Part shown: positions 15,535 to 23,826 of the stretch, piece by piece
How positions within the stretch are numbered: position 1 is the first letter of the stretch
How the letters are laid out: each line of letters opens with the position of its first letter
From: Fluoribacter gormanii
Lineage (GTDB): Bacteria > Pseudomonadota > Gammaproteobacteria > Legionellales > Legionellaceae
Assembly: GCF_900156395.1 (NCBI RefSeq)
Contig: NZ_FTNL01000008.1
Coordinates: 65,753-129,752, forward strand
Direction of reading: 5' to 3'
DNA length: 64,000 bases
The notes under the pieces: generated by a model
What the model saw: only the letters and a program-made list of their open reading frames with translations
The model's database searches: none
What the model was told of the DNA's origin: nothing
Program-made: the position numbers and the translations under genes

Positions 15535-17784
15535 TTATTTTGTACGCTTTGCCAAGGCTTCTTTTTTTAATATGTTCTTCATGGTTTTATAACCATTTTT
15601 CTTATGTTGTTCTATAGTTTCTCTTGAAAAATCAGAATCCCATGCATAAGGTTCATTTTTGCCTACTTCACGTATAATTCTGGTGATGGATTGTATGCCT
15701 GGGTCACCCATTGTTTGAATATAAGTGGGGAATTGCCTTATCTCATCAGCTATATTGGGCTCACAATGATTCAAAATCTGTTCAATTAGTTTTTTGTAGT
15801 TATTGATAAGATCAGTTGTATGTATGTCTTTTCTTATTTTTTCTGAAAATAAAATCTCATCTTTTCTTGAAAGAACTTCAATCATATTTTTAGGGAGGGG
15901 GCGATTTCTTGAATAAAGCTCAACGATATAGATCTTTTTGTTGGCTCGGCCACAGACATCAAGTGTTGAATCAATTGGGGTGTTGGTTATGATTCCACCA
16001 TCCCAGTAATGCTTATTATTAATTGTTGTCCATGGAAATCCCGGAGGCAGGCTTCCACTGGCAAGTATATGATCGGGAGTGATGTCATCCGTATAACTGT
16101 CAAAGGTTTCAAATTCAGATGTTTCAACGTTAACTGCCATCACCAGCAGGCGGACGGGACTGTCTTTTAACTTATCAAAATCGATATATTTGCGTAAGAG
16201 ATCTTTAACATATGAAGTATCGTAAAAACTTGTCCAGTGAATTGGTAATTGATCTGCACTAAAAACTGGCATAGCCCATCTTGGAAGGAAAAAGTTGGGC
16301 GCCCCCCAAATCATAGCATGCCAGGAAGAGAGAAGACGTCGAGCTTGTTCATCGGAGACACTAATATCCAGAGCGAGATCATTCCAAAAGCCCTCCAAGG
16401 CTTCGGTAGCATGTTTGGGATTTCCGGCAATAATTGCCGAATTAAATGCACCTATAGAAATTCCAGAAACAATATCCGGGTAAATTCCATGTTCCTCCAT
16501 TGCTTTAACAACGCCGCACTCAAAAGCACCAAGAGCTCCCCCTCCTTGCAGGGTAAGGATGGTTTGAATTGCAATTTTTTCGAGAGAGAAGTTAATATCA
16601 ACAAGCTTTTTCTTATGAGGTTCTATATTAACTCGGTTGATAATCAGTGATTCTGCCGCTTTAATTTCTTCTATAGGGCGTCCAGAAAAAAAGGCACCTT
16701 GCAACAATCCATCTTTTAGATAAAACAAGGCACAGTTTTTTTCTTCAATTGAACCTCTTACTATTCGTTCCGTGGCATCAACTGTATCACCGATTATTAC
16801 AATGTAATTATCAAATGCGTGAAGATTAAAATAAGAGGCGCTGATGTAGCTTTTTCTCATTCCCATCATATTTAATGCTGCAATTTTTCCTTGTTTGATG
16901 GCGTTATCTACTCCTCCATTTCGGTGACATCTCCTAAATACTGGATCGTAAAAATTAGCAACATCACCGGCAGCGTAAATCCCTTCTTTATTGGTTTGCA
17001 GGTATTGATCGACAACAATGCCATCATCGATTTGAATTCCACTGTCTTGAAGGAATTCTGTAACAGGGAAGTATTTATCGGTAATGACTACAAAGTCACA
17101 CGCTAGAATTTTTCCTGTATTTGTTTCTACGGATTGAACATGCTTTTTACCATTAAATTGTTTTATTGTTTCATGAAGAAGTACTTCAACCCCATTGTTG
17201 GATATAAAAGCAGCTACCTCAGCAGAAGAACTTACATTATACAAATGGAACTCTTCTGCGATGATGGTTACTTTTAGATTTTTTTTAATCAATAAAGATG
17301 CGATCTCAATGCCAATATAACTTCCTCCCACGATAACTGCATTTTTTGCATGTTCTATTTCATTAATAAGTGGCTGTGCATCAAGGAGCGTTTTAAGATA
17401 ATAGATTTTATCGAGTTTGCTTCCAGGCAGGTCAACTCTTCTAGGGGCGCAGCCTGAAGCAATAAGCAATTGCTTAAAATAAAAATTTCCAGCATGGTCT
17501 GTTCTGACAATTTTGTTTTTGGGATCAACGGACAAAGCGTTTGTGTTGAGCAAAACATCAATATCATTTTTTTTATAGTAACTCTCATTGAATATAGTGA
17601 ATTGTTCTTTTTTGCGCTTTCCAGTCAAGTATCCTCTGGCCAGCTGAGGGCGCAGGTAGGGAAGGTAAGGCTCATCTGATAGCATGGTAATGCTGCCAGT
17701 AGCGCCTTCTTTTCTCAACGTATCGGCGGTAAGTGCTGAAGCAAGGCCGCCACCAAGAAGTAAATAATCGACTGTTTTTGTCAT
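15535..17784 (-). CDS. Fusion of FAD/NAD(P)-dependent oxidoreductase and patatin-like phospholipase
   Basis: A 749-residue two-domain enzyme. Residues 1-400 form a ferredoxin/rubredoxin-reductase-like flavoprotein: FAD motif LLLGGGLAS (about 8-16), NAD(P) motif VGGSYIGIE (152-160) and IYAAGDVANF (about 269-278). Residues 405-690 form a patatin: oxyanion GGGALGAF (414-421), nucleophile GISIG with Ser443, and the catalytic dyad Asp595 in DGG. All patatin catalytic residues are present, so phospholipase A activity is plausible. ATG 17784 has AGGAA 8 bases upstream; the frame runs on to a TTG at 17811. No signal peptide. Patatins are frequent Legionella effectors (VipD family), but a flavin reductase in the same chain is unusual. 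An alternative is a self-contained cytosolic lipid-remodelling enzyme. Confidence 0.85.
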   Translation of the reverse strand: MTKTVDYLLLGGGLASALTADTLRKEGATGSITMLSDEPYLPYLRPQLARGYLTGKRKKEQFTIFNESYYKKNDIDVLLNTNALSVDPKNKIVRTDHAGNFYFKQLLIASGCAPRRVDLPGSKLDKIYYLKTLLDAQPLINEIEHAKNAVIVGGSYIGIEIASLLIKKNLKVTIIAEEFHLYNVSSSAEVAAFISNNGVEVLLHETIKQFNGKKHVQSVETNTGKILACDFVVITDKYFPVTEFLQDSGIQIDDGIVVDQYLQTNKEGIYAAGDVANFYDPVFRRCHRNGGVDNAIKQGKIAALNMMGMRKSYISASYFNLHAFDNYIVIIGDTVDATERIVRGSIEEKNCALFYLKDGLLQGAFFSGRPIEEIKAAESLIINRVNIEPHKKKLVDINFSLEKIAIQTILTLQGGGALGAFECGVVKAMEEHGIYPDIVSGISIGAFNSAIIAGNPKHATEALEGFWNDLALDISVSDEQARRLLSSWHAMIWGAPNFFLPRWAMPVFSADQLPIHWTSFYDTSYVKDLLRKYIDFDKLKDSPVRLLVMAVNVETSEFETFDSYTDDITPDHILASGSLPPGFPWTTINNKHYWDGGIITNTPIDSTLDVCGRANKKIYIVELYSRNRPLPKNMIEVLSRKDEILFSEKIRKDIHTTDLINNYKKLIEQILNHCEPNIADEIRQFPTYIQTMGDPGIQSITRIIREVGKNEPYAWDSDFSRETIEQHKKNGYKTMKNILKKEALAKRTK
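15663..15801 (-). repeat. Intact copy of the duplicated patatin segment
   Basis: These 139 coding bases are the source or partner of the 136-base copy at 14236-14371; both lie in the same orientation about 1.43 kb apart. Confidence 0.8.
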
Positions 17785-18007
17785 CTGTTGTTTCCTTTTA
17801 GTCAATGACAAGTATGCGGTTTATGTCAGCGAAACTACCTGCTACCTGCTATTTTTTTTAAATATAATCAATAAGCTCTGAAATAAGTATTACCTTAAAT
17901 TATATACCTTGGAAATATGAGTAAAGCGAATTCCAAGAGAATTTTTATTTTCAATTGATTAAGGAAATAAAGAAAATTCGATCATAGAAAAGTGAATGGA
18001 GCAACGT

Positions 18008-18049
18008 ACTGTCTTTATGAGTAAATACCAGGATTACTCAAAAGACAGT
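18008..18049 (-). terminator. Hairpin downstream of the porin gene
   Basis: ACTGTCTT..GAGTAA and TTACTC..AAGACAGT form an interrupted inverted repeat just after the stop codon of the porin gene. There is no clear U-run, so termination is likely but not certain. Confidence 0.5.
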
Positions 18050-18063
18050 ATTAATGATGCGTT

Positions 18064-19110
18064 TTAGGCGTGTAAAGTAAGGCTCAAAAACAATCCCTGG
18101 AACGAGAAGTTATTTGTCTCATTACCTGCAATACGTTGAGGACCTAAATTGGCTACACCCGTTGGACCTGCTGTAAGACCAGTAAACCCTCTTAGCGTGT
18201 CCATTGCGCTTAGATATTCACTAATTTGATATCCGACTGCAGCAGTCCATGTTGCTGTATTCGTAAGTGCGTGGGTATAGTCCAATCCAATCTTGCCGGT
18301 GATGTTATTCACAACACGGTTACGTTTAGGCCAATTAAAACTAAAGTTATTGCCTAGAAAAACCTCTGAGAATGACTGCATGGAACCGGCCATAAGCGCG
18401 TAATCAAAATAACCAAGCAAACCAAAGCCATGGCCCAATTCGTAATGGCCATCAAGGCTGAATAAAGGACCAGCACCACTAAATTTGCTTGTAACCTGTC
18501 CTGGTGCTGCAAAAGATAAGTTATGCTTAATTTGTGCATAACGAACCCCTAGTGAGGGACGTATTTTAAACACCCCGGAGGTATCGCTGTATTTCCTGCC
18601 GGCACGAATATCGGCTTGATCTACTCTGTAAGTTAAATAAGCATCACTGACTAAGGTAGGAAGAAAGTCTCTAGGGATAAAAGCATCAGGGAATAAGATG
18701 CTTCCAAATAAAGCTGATCCGTTGGCAAAAGTATTTATTGCGTGTGTTTTATTCTTTAAATAGAGATAATTGACTTCAATATTATTTGCAGACATTGGTA
18801 TATCATAACCAACAGATACGCTGCCAGCCCATTGATAATGGGGATCAAATGGTTTGCTTTCAGCTTGAGCGCCACCAGGGACATTAAATAACCAGCTGTC
18901 AGTGACTAATCCAAGGCCTGTTTCGCTTGGTTGCACGTAATAACCAGTACCGCTTACATAAAGACCACCAGGGTTTTTAAAAGCACAAAGCATACTGGTA
19001 CAAACAGGTCCATCTTTATCAATGTATTTGGGAAGAGGGGCGGAAGTAGAATAAACTGTATTTACAACACAAAATCCGGCTAAAACTAATGGTAAAAACT
19101 TCAATGTCAT
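18064..19110 (-). CDS. Legionella-type major outer membrane protein (Lpg1974-like pore-forming family)
   Basis: A 348-residue outer membrane beta-barrel with a cleavable signal peptide (hydrophobic to about residue 22, VNTVYSTSA). Characteristic features are CTSMLCAFKNPGGLYVSGTG near the start, GYDIPMSANNIEVNYLYLKN, alternating hydrophobic strands and a barrel-closing aromatic C-terminal strand (FSFQGLFLSLTLHA). This is the Legionella_OMP family, found as many paralogues in Legionella and rarely elsewhere, and is the best single clue to the genus. Ribosome site AGGAG lies 6 bases before ATG 19110. Likely a porin. Confidence 0.85.
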   Translation of the reverse strand: MTLKFLPLVLAGFCVVNTVYSTSAPLPKYIDKDGPVCTSMLCAFKNPGGLYVSGTGYYVQPSETGLGLVTDSWLFNVPGGAQAESKPFDPHYQWAGSVSVGYDIPMSANNIEVNYLYLKNKTHAINTFANGSALFGSILFPDAFIPRDFLPTLVSDAYLTYRVDQADIRAGRKYSDTSGVFKIRPSLGVRYAQIKHNLSFAAPGQVTSKFSGAGPLFSLDGHYELGHGFGLLGYFDYALMAGSMQSFSEVFLGNNFSFNWPKRNRVVNNITGKIGLDYTHALTNTATWTAAVGYQISEYLSAMDTLRGFTGLTAGPTGVANLGPQRIAGNETNNFSFQGLFLSLTLHA

Positions 19111-19251
19111 AATTCACTCCTGTAAGATTGACGCAATACCTTACTTTTTTTATTCGCCAAACTCAAGAGGGATTTATTAATATAAATAAAAATTAATTGA
19201 AATCAATAGAATAAGAACTTGTGTTGGAGAAAATGGGGAAAAACAATCCAC

Positions 19252-19719
19252 TTAATCGAGATGGTCTAGCGGAAGTGTAGTTGTTTCACAAATGGTTCTT
19301 AGTATAAAGCTTGATTGAACACTAGTAACCCCATTGATTCGTGTCAGTTTGTCTAATAAGAACAATTGGTATGCGTTTAGATCGGGCACGATTACTTTTA
19401 AAACGTAATCTGCAGATTGGCCTGTAATTAAATAACACTGAACTACTTCAGGAAGAAAACGAACTGCTTCTTCAAATTGACTCATGACTGCAGGCTGATG
19501 ACTATTTAATCCAACTAAAACAATCACAGATAACTTTAAACCCAATTTTTCGGGTTCAAGAAGAGCAACTTTTTTCTTAATATAGCCATTATCTTCCAAC
19601 AATTTGACGCGACGAAGGCAAGGAGAAGGGGATAACGCTACCATATCTGCAAGTTCTTGATTGTTAATTTGACAATTTGATTGAAGAATGTCTAATATTT
19701 TCTTGTCTGTACGGTCCAT
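19252..19719 (-). CDS. Lrp/AsnC-family transcriptional regulator
   Basis: A 155-residue regulator with the N-terminal winged helix of the family (MDRTDKKILDILQSNCQINN, then LADMVALSPSPCLRRVKLLE) and a C-terminal RAM domain that binds amino acids (VIVLVGLNS, LITGQSADYVLKVIV, NGVTSVQSSFILRTI). It is divergent from an MFS transporter across 200 bases, so it probably controls that transporter in response to an amino acid. Confidence 0.9.
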   Translation of the reverse strand: MDRTDKKILDILQSNCQINNQELADMVALSPSPCLRRVKLLEDNGYIKKKVALLEPEKLGLKLSVIVLVGLNSHQPAVMSQFEEAVRFLPEVVQCYLITGQSADYVLKVIVPDLNAYQLFLLDKLTRINGVTSVQSSFILRTICETTTLPLDHLD

Positions 19720-19920
19720 AATTTTTTAAAAATAACATGAATATTTTAAATATTAGCATTTTAATTCAAAAATTGTTATTAAATTAAAATTAAAATCTAA
19801 ATAATTAAAATAAAACCCTATATTTGCAATAAAATTTCAAAACAAATGCATTAAAATGTTTTCTAATGCATAGGTTGTAATCAATATGCGTATATTAGCT
19901 GCTTGTTTTCGAGGATTTTT
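19720..19920. promoter_or_regulatory. AT-rich divergent control region
   Basis: Two hundred bases of almost pure A and T between the Lrp-type regulator and the MFS transporter, with repeated AATTAAAAT-like runs. This is the likely operator for both genes; Lrp-family proteins favour such AT-rich, bent DNA. No exact operator can be defined by eye. Confidence 0.45.
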
Positions 19921-21150
19921 ATGTCTACATCACGTGTTGTTGCCTGGTTTGTGTGGCTTATTGCATCAATATTTTACGCATACCAATATGTTCTAAGAGT
20001 GATGCCCAATATCATGATGGATGATATTACGTCGAAATTTCATATTGATGCGACGGAATTTGGGCAATTTTCTGGTGTTTATTATCTTGGCTACTCTTTA
20101 ATGCATTTGCCAATTGGGATTATGTTGGATCGTTTTGGCCCAAGAAAAGTAATGACTTTATGCATTCTACTTCCTGTTCTTGGTTTGCTGCCGCTTATTT
20201 TTGCTGATCATTGGATGTATCCTCTCATAGGAAGGGCACTTATTGGCATTGGATCATCAGCTGCAATTTTGGGCACATTTAAAATTATACGTATGACATT
20301 TAAAGAGGAACACTTTTCTCGAATGCTTAGTTTTTCAGTGATGATAGGACTCATCGGTGCTGTTTATGGTGGCGGTCCAGTGAGTTATATGTGCAATGCG
20401 GTGGGTTATAAAATGGTCATTGAAGTATTTATCGCGATTGGCCTCGTGCTTGCATGCGTGACTTATTTTATTGTCCCAGATGAGAAGCCTACTTATCACA
20501 CATCTGTCCTTGCCAATATCAAAACGGTTTTTACCAACAAGAAAGTCATTTTGATGTGCTGTTTTGCAGGATTAATGCTTGGTCCTCTGGAAGGTTTTTC
20601 TGATGTATGGGGTTCTGGCTTTTTAAAACAGGTATATGGTTTGAATACATCAACAGCAAACTACTTACCTTCAATGATTTTTATTGGTATGTGTTTTGGC
20701 TCCCCAGTTTTAAGTCTGATTGCAGAAAAATCAGGATATTACCTGGGAACAATCACCGCCGCAGGAATAACCATGTGTGTGGTTTTTACGGCACTTGTTG
20801 GAGGCATGTTAAACGTATCCAGTATCACGATATCTTTTATATTGGTCGGTATGTGTTGTGCTTATCAGATTCTGGCTATTTATAAAGTTTCTACTTATGT
20901 TCCAGAGCACCTTGCAGGCCTCACTACGGCAATTGCTAATATGATCATCATGATTTTTGGTTATGCGTTCCATACAATTATAGGCTTTGTAATCAATGTG
21001 AATGGCGGCATTCGTGAAGCCGGAGCTTTTGTATATGGAATTGGCGTTATCCCTGCGACCCTAGCTATAGGCGTTATCGGTTTTCTACTTCTAGCATATC
21101 GAGAAAAAAGCACTGTAAAAAAACTTTACCCTGTAGAATCCCTAAGTTAA
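19921..21150 (+). CDS. MFS transporter, possibly of the Legionella phagosomal-transporter type
   Basis: A 409-residue major facilitator with about 12 membrane segments. Segment 1 reads WFVWLIASIFYAYQYVLRVM, followed by the MFS loop motif between segments 2 and 3 (GIMLDRFGPRKV). ATG 19921 has GAGGA upstream; a TTG at 19903 is in frame but poor. The start resembles the amino-acid and nucleoside importers (Pht in Legionella, Fpt in Francisella) with FxYQYxLRVxPxxM. The divergent Lrp-type regulator fits amino-acid transport. Substrate is not known. Confidence 0.75.
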   Translation: MSTSRVVAWFVWLIASIFYAYQYVLRVMPNIMMDDITSKFHIDATEFGQFSGVYYLGYSLMHLPIGIMLDRFGPRKVMTLCILLPVLGLLPLIFADHWMYPLIGRALIGIGSSAAILGTFKIIRMTFKEEHFSRMLSFSVMIGLIGAVYGGGPVSYMCNAVGYKMVIEVFIAIGLVLACVTYFIVPDEKPTYHTSVLANIKTVFTNKKVILMCCFAGLMLGPLEGFSDVWGSGFLKQVYGLNTSTANYLPSMIFIGMCFGSPVLSLIAEKSGYYLGTITAAGITMCVVFTALVGGMLNVSSITISFILVGMCCAYQILAIYKVSTYVPEHLAGLTTAIANMIIMIFGYAFHTIIGFVINVNGGIREAGAFVYGIGVIPATLAIGVIGFLLLAYREKSTVKKLYPVESLS

Positions 21151-21303
21151 GGTGATTATCCAATCCTCAAAATATCAAGATTTTGCAACTGCCATGAATT
21201 TTACTTCAAGGCAGTTGGTCAAATAGTTGGAAAATTTCTCGATATCAGCTACTATTTTAACAGTTAACAATCGATTACAAATGTTAACTGTTATCATTCA
21301 AAT

Positions 21304-21376
21304 GGGCCGTTAGCTCAGCTGGTAGAGCAGGAGACTCTTAATCTCTTGGTCATAGGTTCGAACCCTATACGGCCTA
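21304..21376 (+). tRNA. tRNA-Lys (anticodon CTT)
   Basis: Full cloverleaf: acceptor GGGCCGT pairs with ACGGCCT (one G-T pair), D-arm GCTC..GAGC, anticodon stem GGAGA/TCTCT with loop CTCTTAA giving anticodon CTT, and T-arm ATAGG TTCGAAC CCTAT. Discriminator base A; the CCA end is not encoded. No integrated element is seen at its 3' end. Confidence 0.95.
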
Positions 21377-21483
21377 TCAACTTTTTACTAACTTGCTTTG
21401 ATAATCTCAAGAAAAATTTAAGGATCATGGATTTTTATTTAACCAGACAGTTTTAAGACTGGCTGAACTGTTGTGCCTATTCA

Positions 21484-21587
21484 TGTGAGTTATGCTTGCA
21501 GAAAATAATCATAAAAATTCTATGACTATCTACTGCAAAATCTTCGTTGTGAATTTTAATTTGTCTTTGATTTTAGAGGTAAAGACG
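21484..21587. repeat. Degenerate direct repeat, copy 1 (3' side of ankyrin gene)
   Basis: This stretch, overlapping the last codons of the ankyrin gene, resembles 23690-23770: both contain ATGTGAGT, then ATGACTA.CTA, a TGTCTTTG and AAAGACG in the same order. Identity is partial, roughly two thirds by eye. Confidence 0.4.
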
Positions 21588-23631
21588 TTTGAGAGGTTTC
21601 ATTTATGGAAGATTGATCAATAGGCTCTCTGCCTAGATCATCTTGAGGAATCTCAGAAATGCATATTCGTATACTGTTTCCTTTAGATGATAGAGGTATC
21701 TGTAGGTCAATTTCAGGCAAATTATCAGCAGAAGTTGGTGCCATTGCAGGTGACATTTTCTGATCCCTATAAAGCGCATAAAGAGAACTAAGGACTCCAT
21801 TAGTCAATGCCTCTTGATGTGATTTTAGATCGAGTTCAGCTCCATCTAAAGAAGCAAGAAGAGCTCGTGCTGCAGCAACTTTTTGATCTCTGTGGATGCC
21901 TAAATTTAAAAAATTCAAATATTCTGGACCTGATTTTCGATCATCAATATAGGTATTTAGAGCTTTTTTTAGAAAATCATTTTGAACATTTTTATTACAG
22001 CATGGGATTAATCGAGCTAACGGAGAATCAGGTTCAATTTCTTTTCTTGTTAGTTTTGTTCTGCCTAATAACGATGGGATTAATTCGTGGTGATCATTGA
22101 GGCAAGCTAAATCCAAGGGAGTAAAACCTCTCTCGGAGCGTATATTACAACTTGCAGAATGAGCAAGAAGTTTTTCCACGGCATCTTTTTTGCCGCTTAA
22201 GCAGGCGAAATGCAACGGAGTTTCATTACTGCTATTAGCCTGGTTACAATCTAATCCTTCATTCAAAAGCAATTCGATTAAGTCTGAATTGCCGCTTAAT
22301 GCGGCTCCATGAAGCGCGCTGTGATTATTTGCATTGAGTTCGTCTATTTTCGCGCCATTTTCTATAAGCAGTTTTGCTAATTCAATGTTTCCTGTAACAC
22401 AGGCCTCATAAAGCGGGGTATTACCCATACTATTTTTTTTGTTGATATCAACGTTGGGATAGTTTTGAAAAAAATCTTGCGCAAACAAAAGGGTTTCTGG
22501 AGTGGAATTTTGTACATTGGCAAGGCAGTGGAGTACATTTCCCAACGCAAAAGTATTATTCGGATCAAAAGATGGGTGTTGTGAAATGTCCTTGGCAAGG
22601 TCGAAATTTTTGTTCAAGATGGCGTTAAAAATTGCAGAGATTGGATGTTGGGGTTTATTCACATTCATTCCTGGGATTGTAAGCAAATATTTAGCCGCAT
22701 CAACACTATCTATCGCTGCGGCGGTAGACAAAGCTTCGCCAAGGGCCAGATCCAGATTCAGATTGGAATGTTGGAAATCGATGCGCTTTATTACTGCTAC
22801 ATCGTTGGTTTGAGCCGCCGTTCTTAATAAAGAAAAGTTACTCTTGTCAGTGACTACATGGGTTATGGAGCTAGTAGCCCTTAATTCTTCGAGATCCAGA
22901 GGATTGTTTTGGTTAGTAAAAATTGAGGTAGAAAGAACAAGTGGTTCCGGTTCAGTGAACCAGTCCTGCCAAGAGTCATTTATAAAAGAACTATTTAATT
23001 CTTTTGCGAGTTCTTCGCTAGTATATTTTCTCCCCATCTTATCCAAATGATTGGTATCGATCAGTTGAAATTCATCATTTCCAAGGACACGAACAGCCAC
23101 AGAGTGTGAATTTGCACCGAAATTAATTGCAACATCAGTTCGGTCTTTAAGTTTATCACTTATGTTTTTAAGGTAAGAGGTTAATTCTGCACGCGTATAT
23201 TGGTCGGTAGTACGGAAAGCGAGATCAAGACCACCAAGATCTTCCAATTTTTTAGATTGTATATATTGACTTACTTCCATTTCATGATGCTGGCCCAGGA
23301 ACTTACCTCCCAGTGCCTCCTTTGCCACATAGGGTTTTAAATAGAAGGTGATGTTATCGAATAATGCTGGAATCTCAACTAAAGCTTCTAGATTGTTATT
23401 GATTTGCACCCCTTGTTTTATCATATCACGTACTTGATTAATTCTCTTTAACAGATCATCTGGCATATCAGCATATGTTTGGAGAATTCCCAATCTTCGA
23501 TTGAATGTGTTCAAATCTCCACAGCATACGGCCTGGGTCCACATTGCAGTAAAGCCCTTGCATAATCCTCTGTCGGAAATTGAGGTATAGCCGAGACGGT
23601 GGGCAATATTGATTAACTGAGAATGCTTCAT
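21556..23631 (-). CDS. Ankyrin-repeat protein with cysteine-protease-like N-terminus, effector candidate
   Basis: A 691-residue soluble protein. Residues 400-525 hold four canonical ankyrin repeats (NTPLYEACVTGNIELAKLL, HSALHGAALSGNSDLIELLL, ETPLHFACLSGKKDAVEKLL, FTPLDLACLNDHHELIPSLL), with more divergent repeats before them (about 265-390). The N-terminus shows an ordered Cys-His-Asp set: C24 in RGLCKGFTAMW, H176 in SHSVAV and D192 in LIDTN, which resembles clan CA proteases of the YopT type. The tail is Ser/Glu-rich, as in many Dot/Icm substrates. Ankyrin content is certain; protease activity is my inference from spacing and local motif shape. Confidence 0.75.
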   Translation of the reverse strand: MKHSQLINIAHRLGYTSISDRGLCKGFTAMWTQAVCCGDLNTFNRRLGILQTYADMPDDLLKRINQVRDMIKQGVQINNNLEALVEIPALFDNITFYLKPYVAKEALGGKFLGQHHEMEVSQYIQSKKLEDLGGLDLAFRTTDQYTRAELTSYLKNISDKLKDRTDVAINFGANSHSVAVRVLGNDEFQLIDTNHLDKMGRKYTSEELAKELNSSFINDSWQDWFTEPEPLVLSTSIFTNQNNPLDLEELRATSSITHVVTDKSNFSLLRTAAQTNDVAVIKRIDFQHSNLNLDLALGEALSTAAAIDSVDAAKYLLTIPGMNVNKPQHPISAIFNAILNKNFDLAKDISQHPSFDPNNTFALGNVLHCLANVQNSTPETLLFAQDFFQNYPNVDINKKNSMGNTPLYEACVTGNIELAKLLIENGAKIDELNANNHSALHGAALSGNSDLIELLLNEGLDCNQANSSNETPLHFACLSGKKDAVEKLLAHSASCNIRSERGFTPLDLACLNDHHELIPSLLGRTKLTRKEIEPDSPLARLIPCCNKNVQNDFLKKALNTYIDDRKSGPEYLNFLNLGIHRDQKVAAARALLASLDGAELDLKSHQEALTNGVLSSLYALYRDQKMSPAMAPTSADNLPEIDLQIPLSSKGNSIRICISEIPQDDLGREPIDQSSINETSQTSLPLKSKTN

Positions 23632-23689
23632 TGAAACTTTTCCAGCTTAAGATATATTAATTATAGGAGATTATTGTCAAATTTTTTTA

Positions 23690-23770
23690 TGTGAGTCATA
23701 GTAGTCCATGACTACCTATCGCCAAATAATCTTTGGTGAATCTTAATTAAATGTCTTTGGTTTAAAGACG
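23690..23770. repeat. Degenerate direct repeat, copy 2 (5' side of ankyrin gene)
   Basis: Partner of 21484-21587 in the same orientation. The two copies flank the ankyrin gene, one at its 3' end and one downstream of the next gene's stop, consistent with an old duplication of a gene tail. Confidence 0.4.
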
Positions 23771-23826
23771 ATGGCATTGTGGCGTGTGCGGATCTCAGTT
23801 ATAGGTTGCATACTAAAAAATGTGCT

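Noticed and set aside
17785..17811. Upstream TTG start for the oxidoreductase-patatin fusion
   Set aside because: The extra nine residues include the ribosome site AGGAA of the ATG at 17784, so they are probably untranslated.
21304..21600. tRNA-Lys as an integration site for a mobile element
   Set aside because: No duplicate of the tRNA 3' end and no integrase nearby were seen.
22502..22813. Open frames antisense to the ankyrin gene
   Set aside because: Their composition mirrors the ankyrin coding strand; no start signals.
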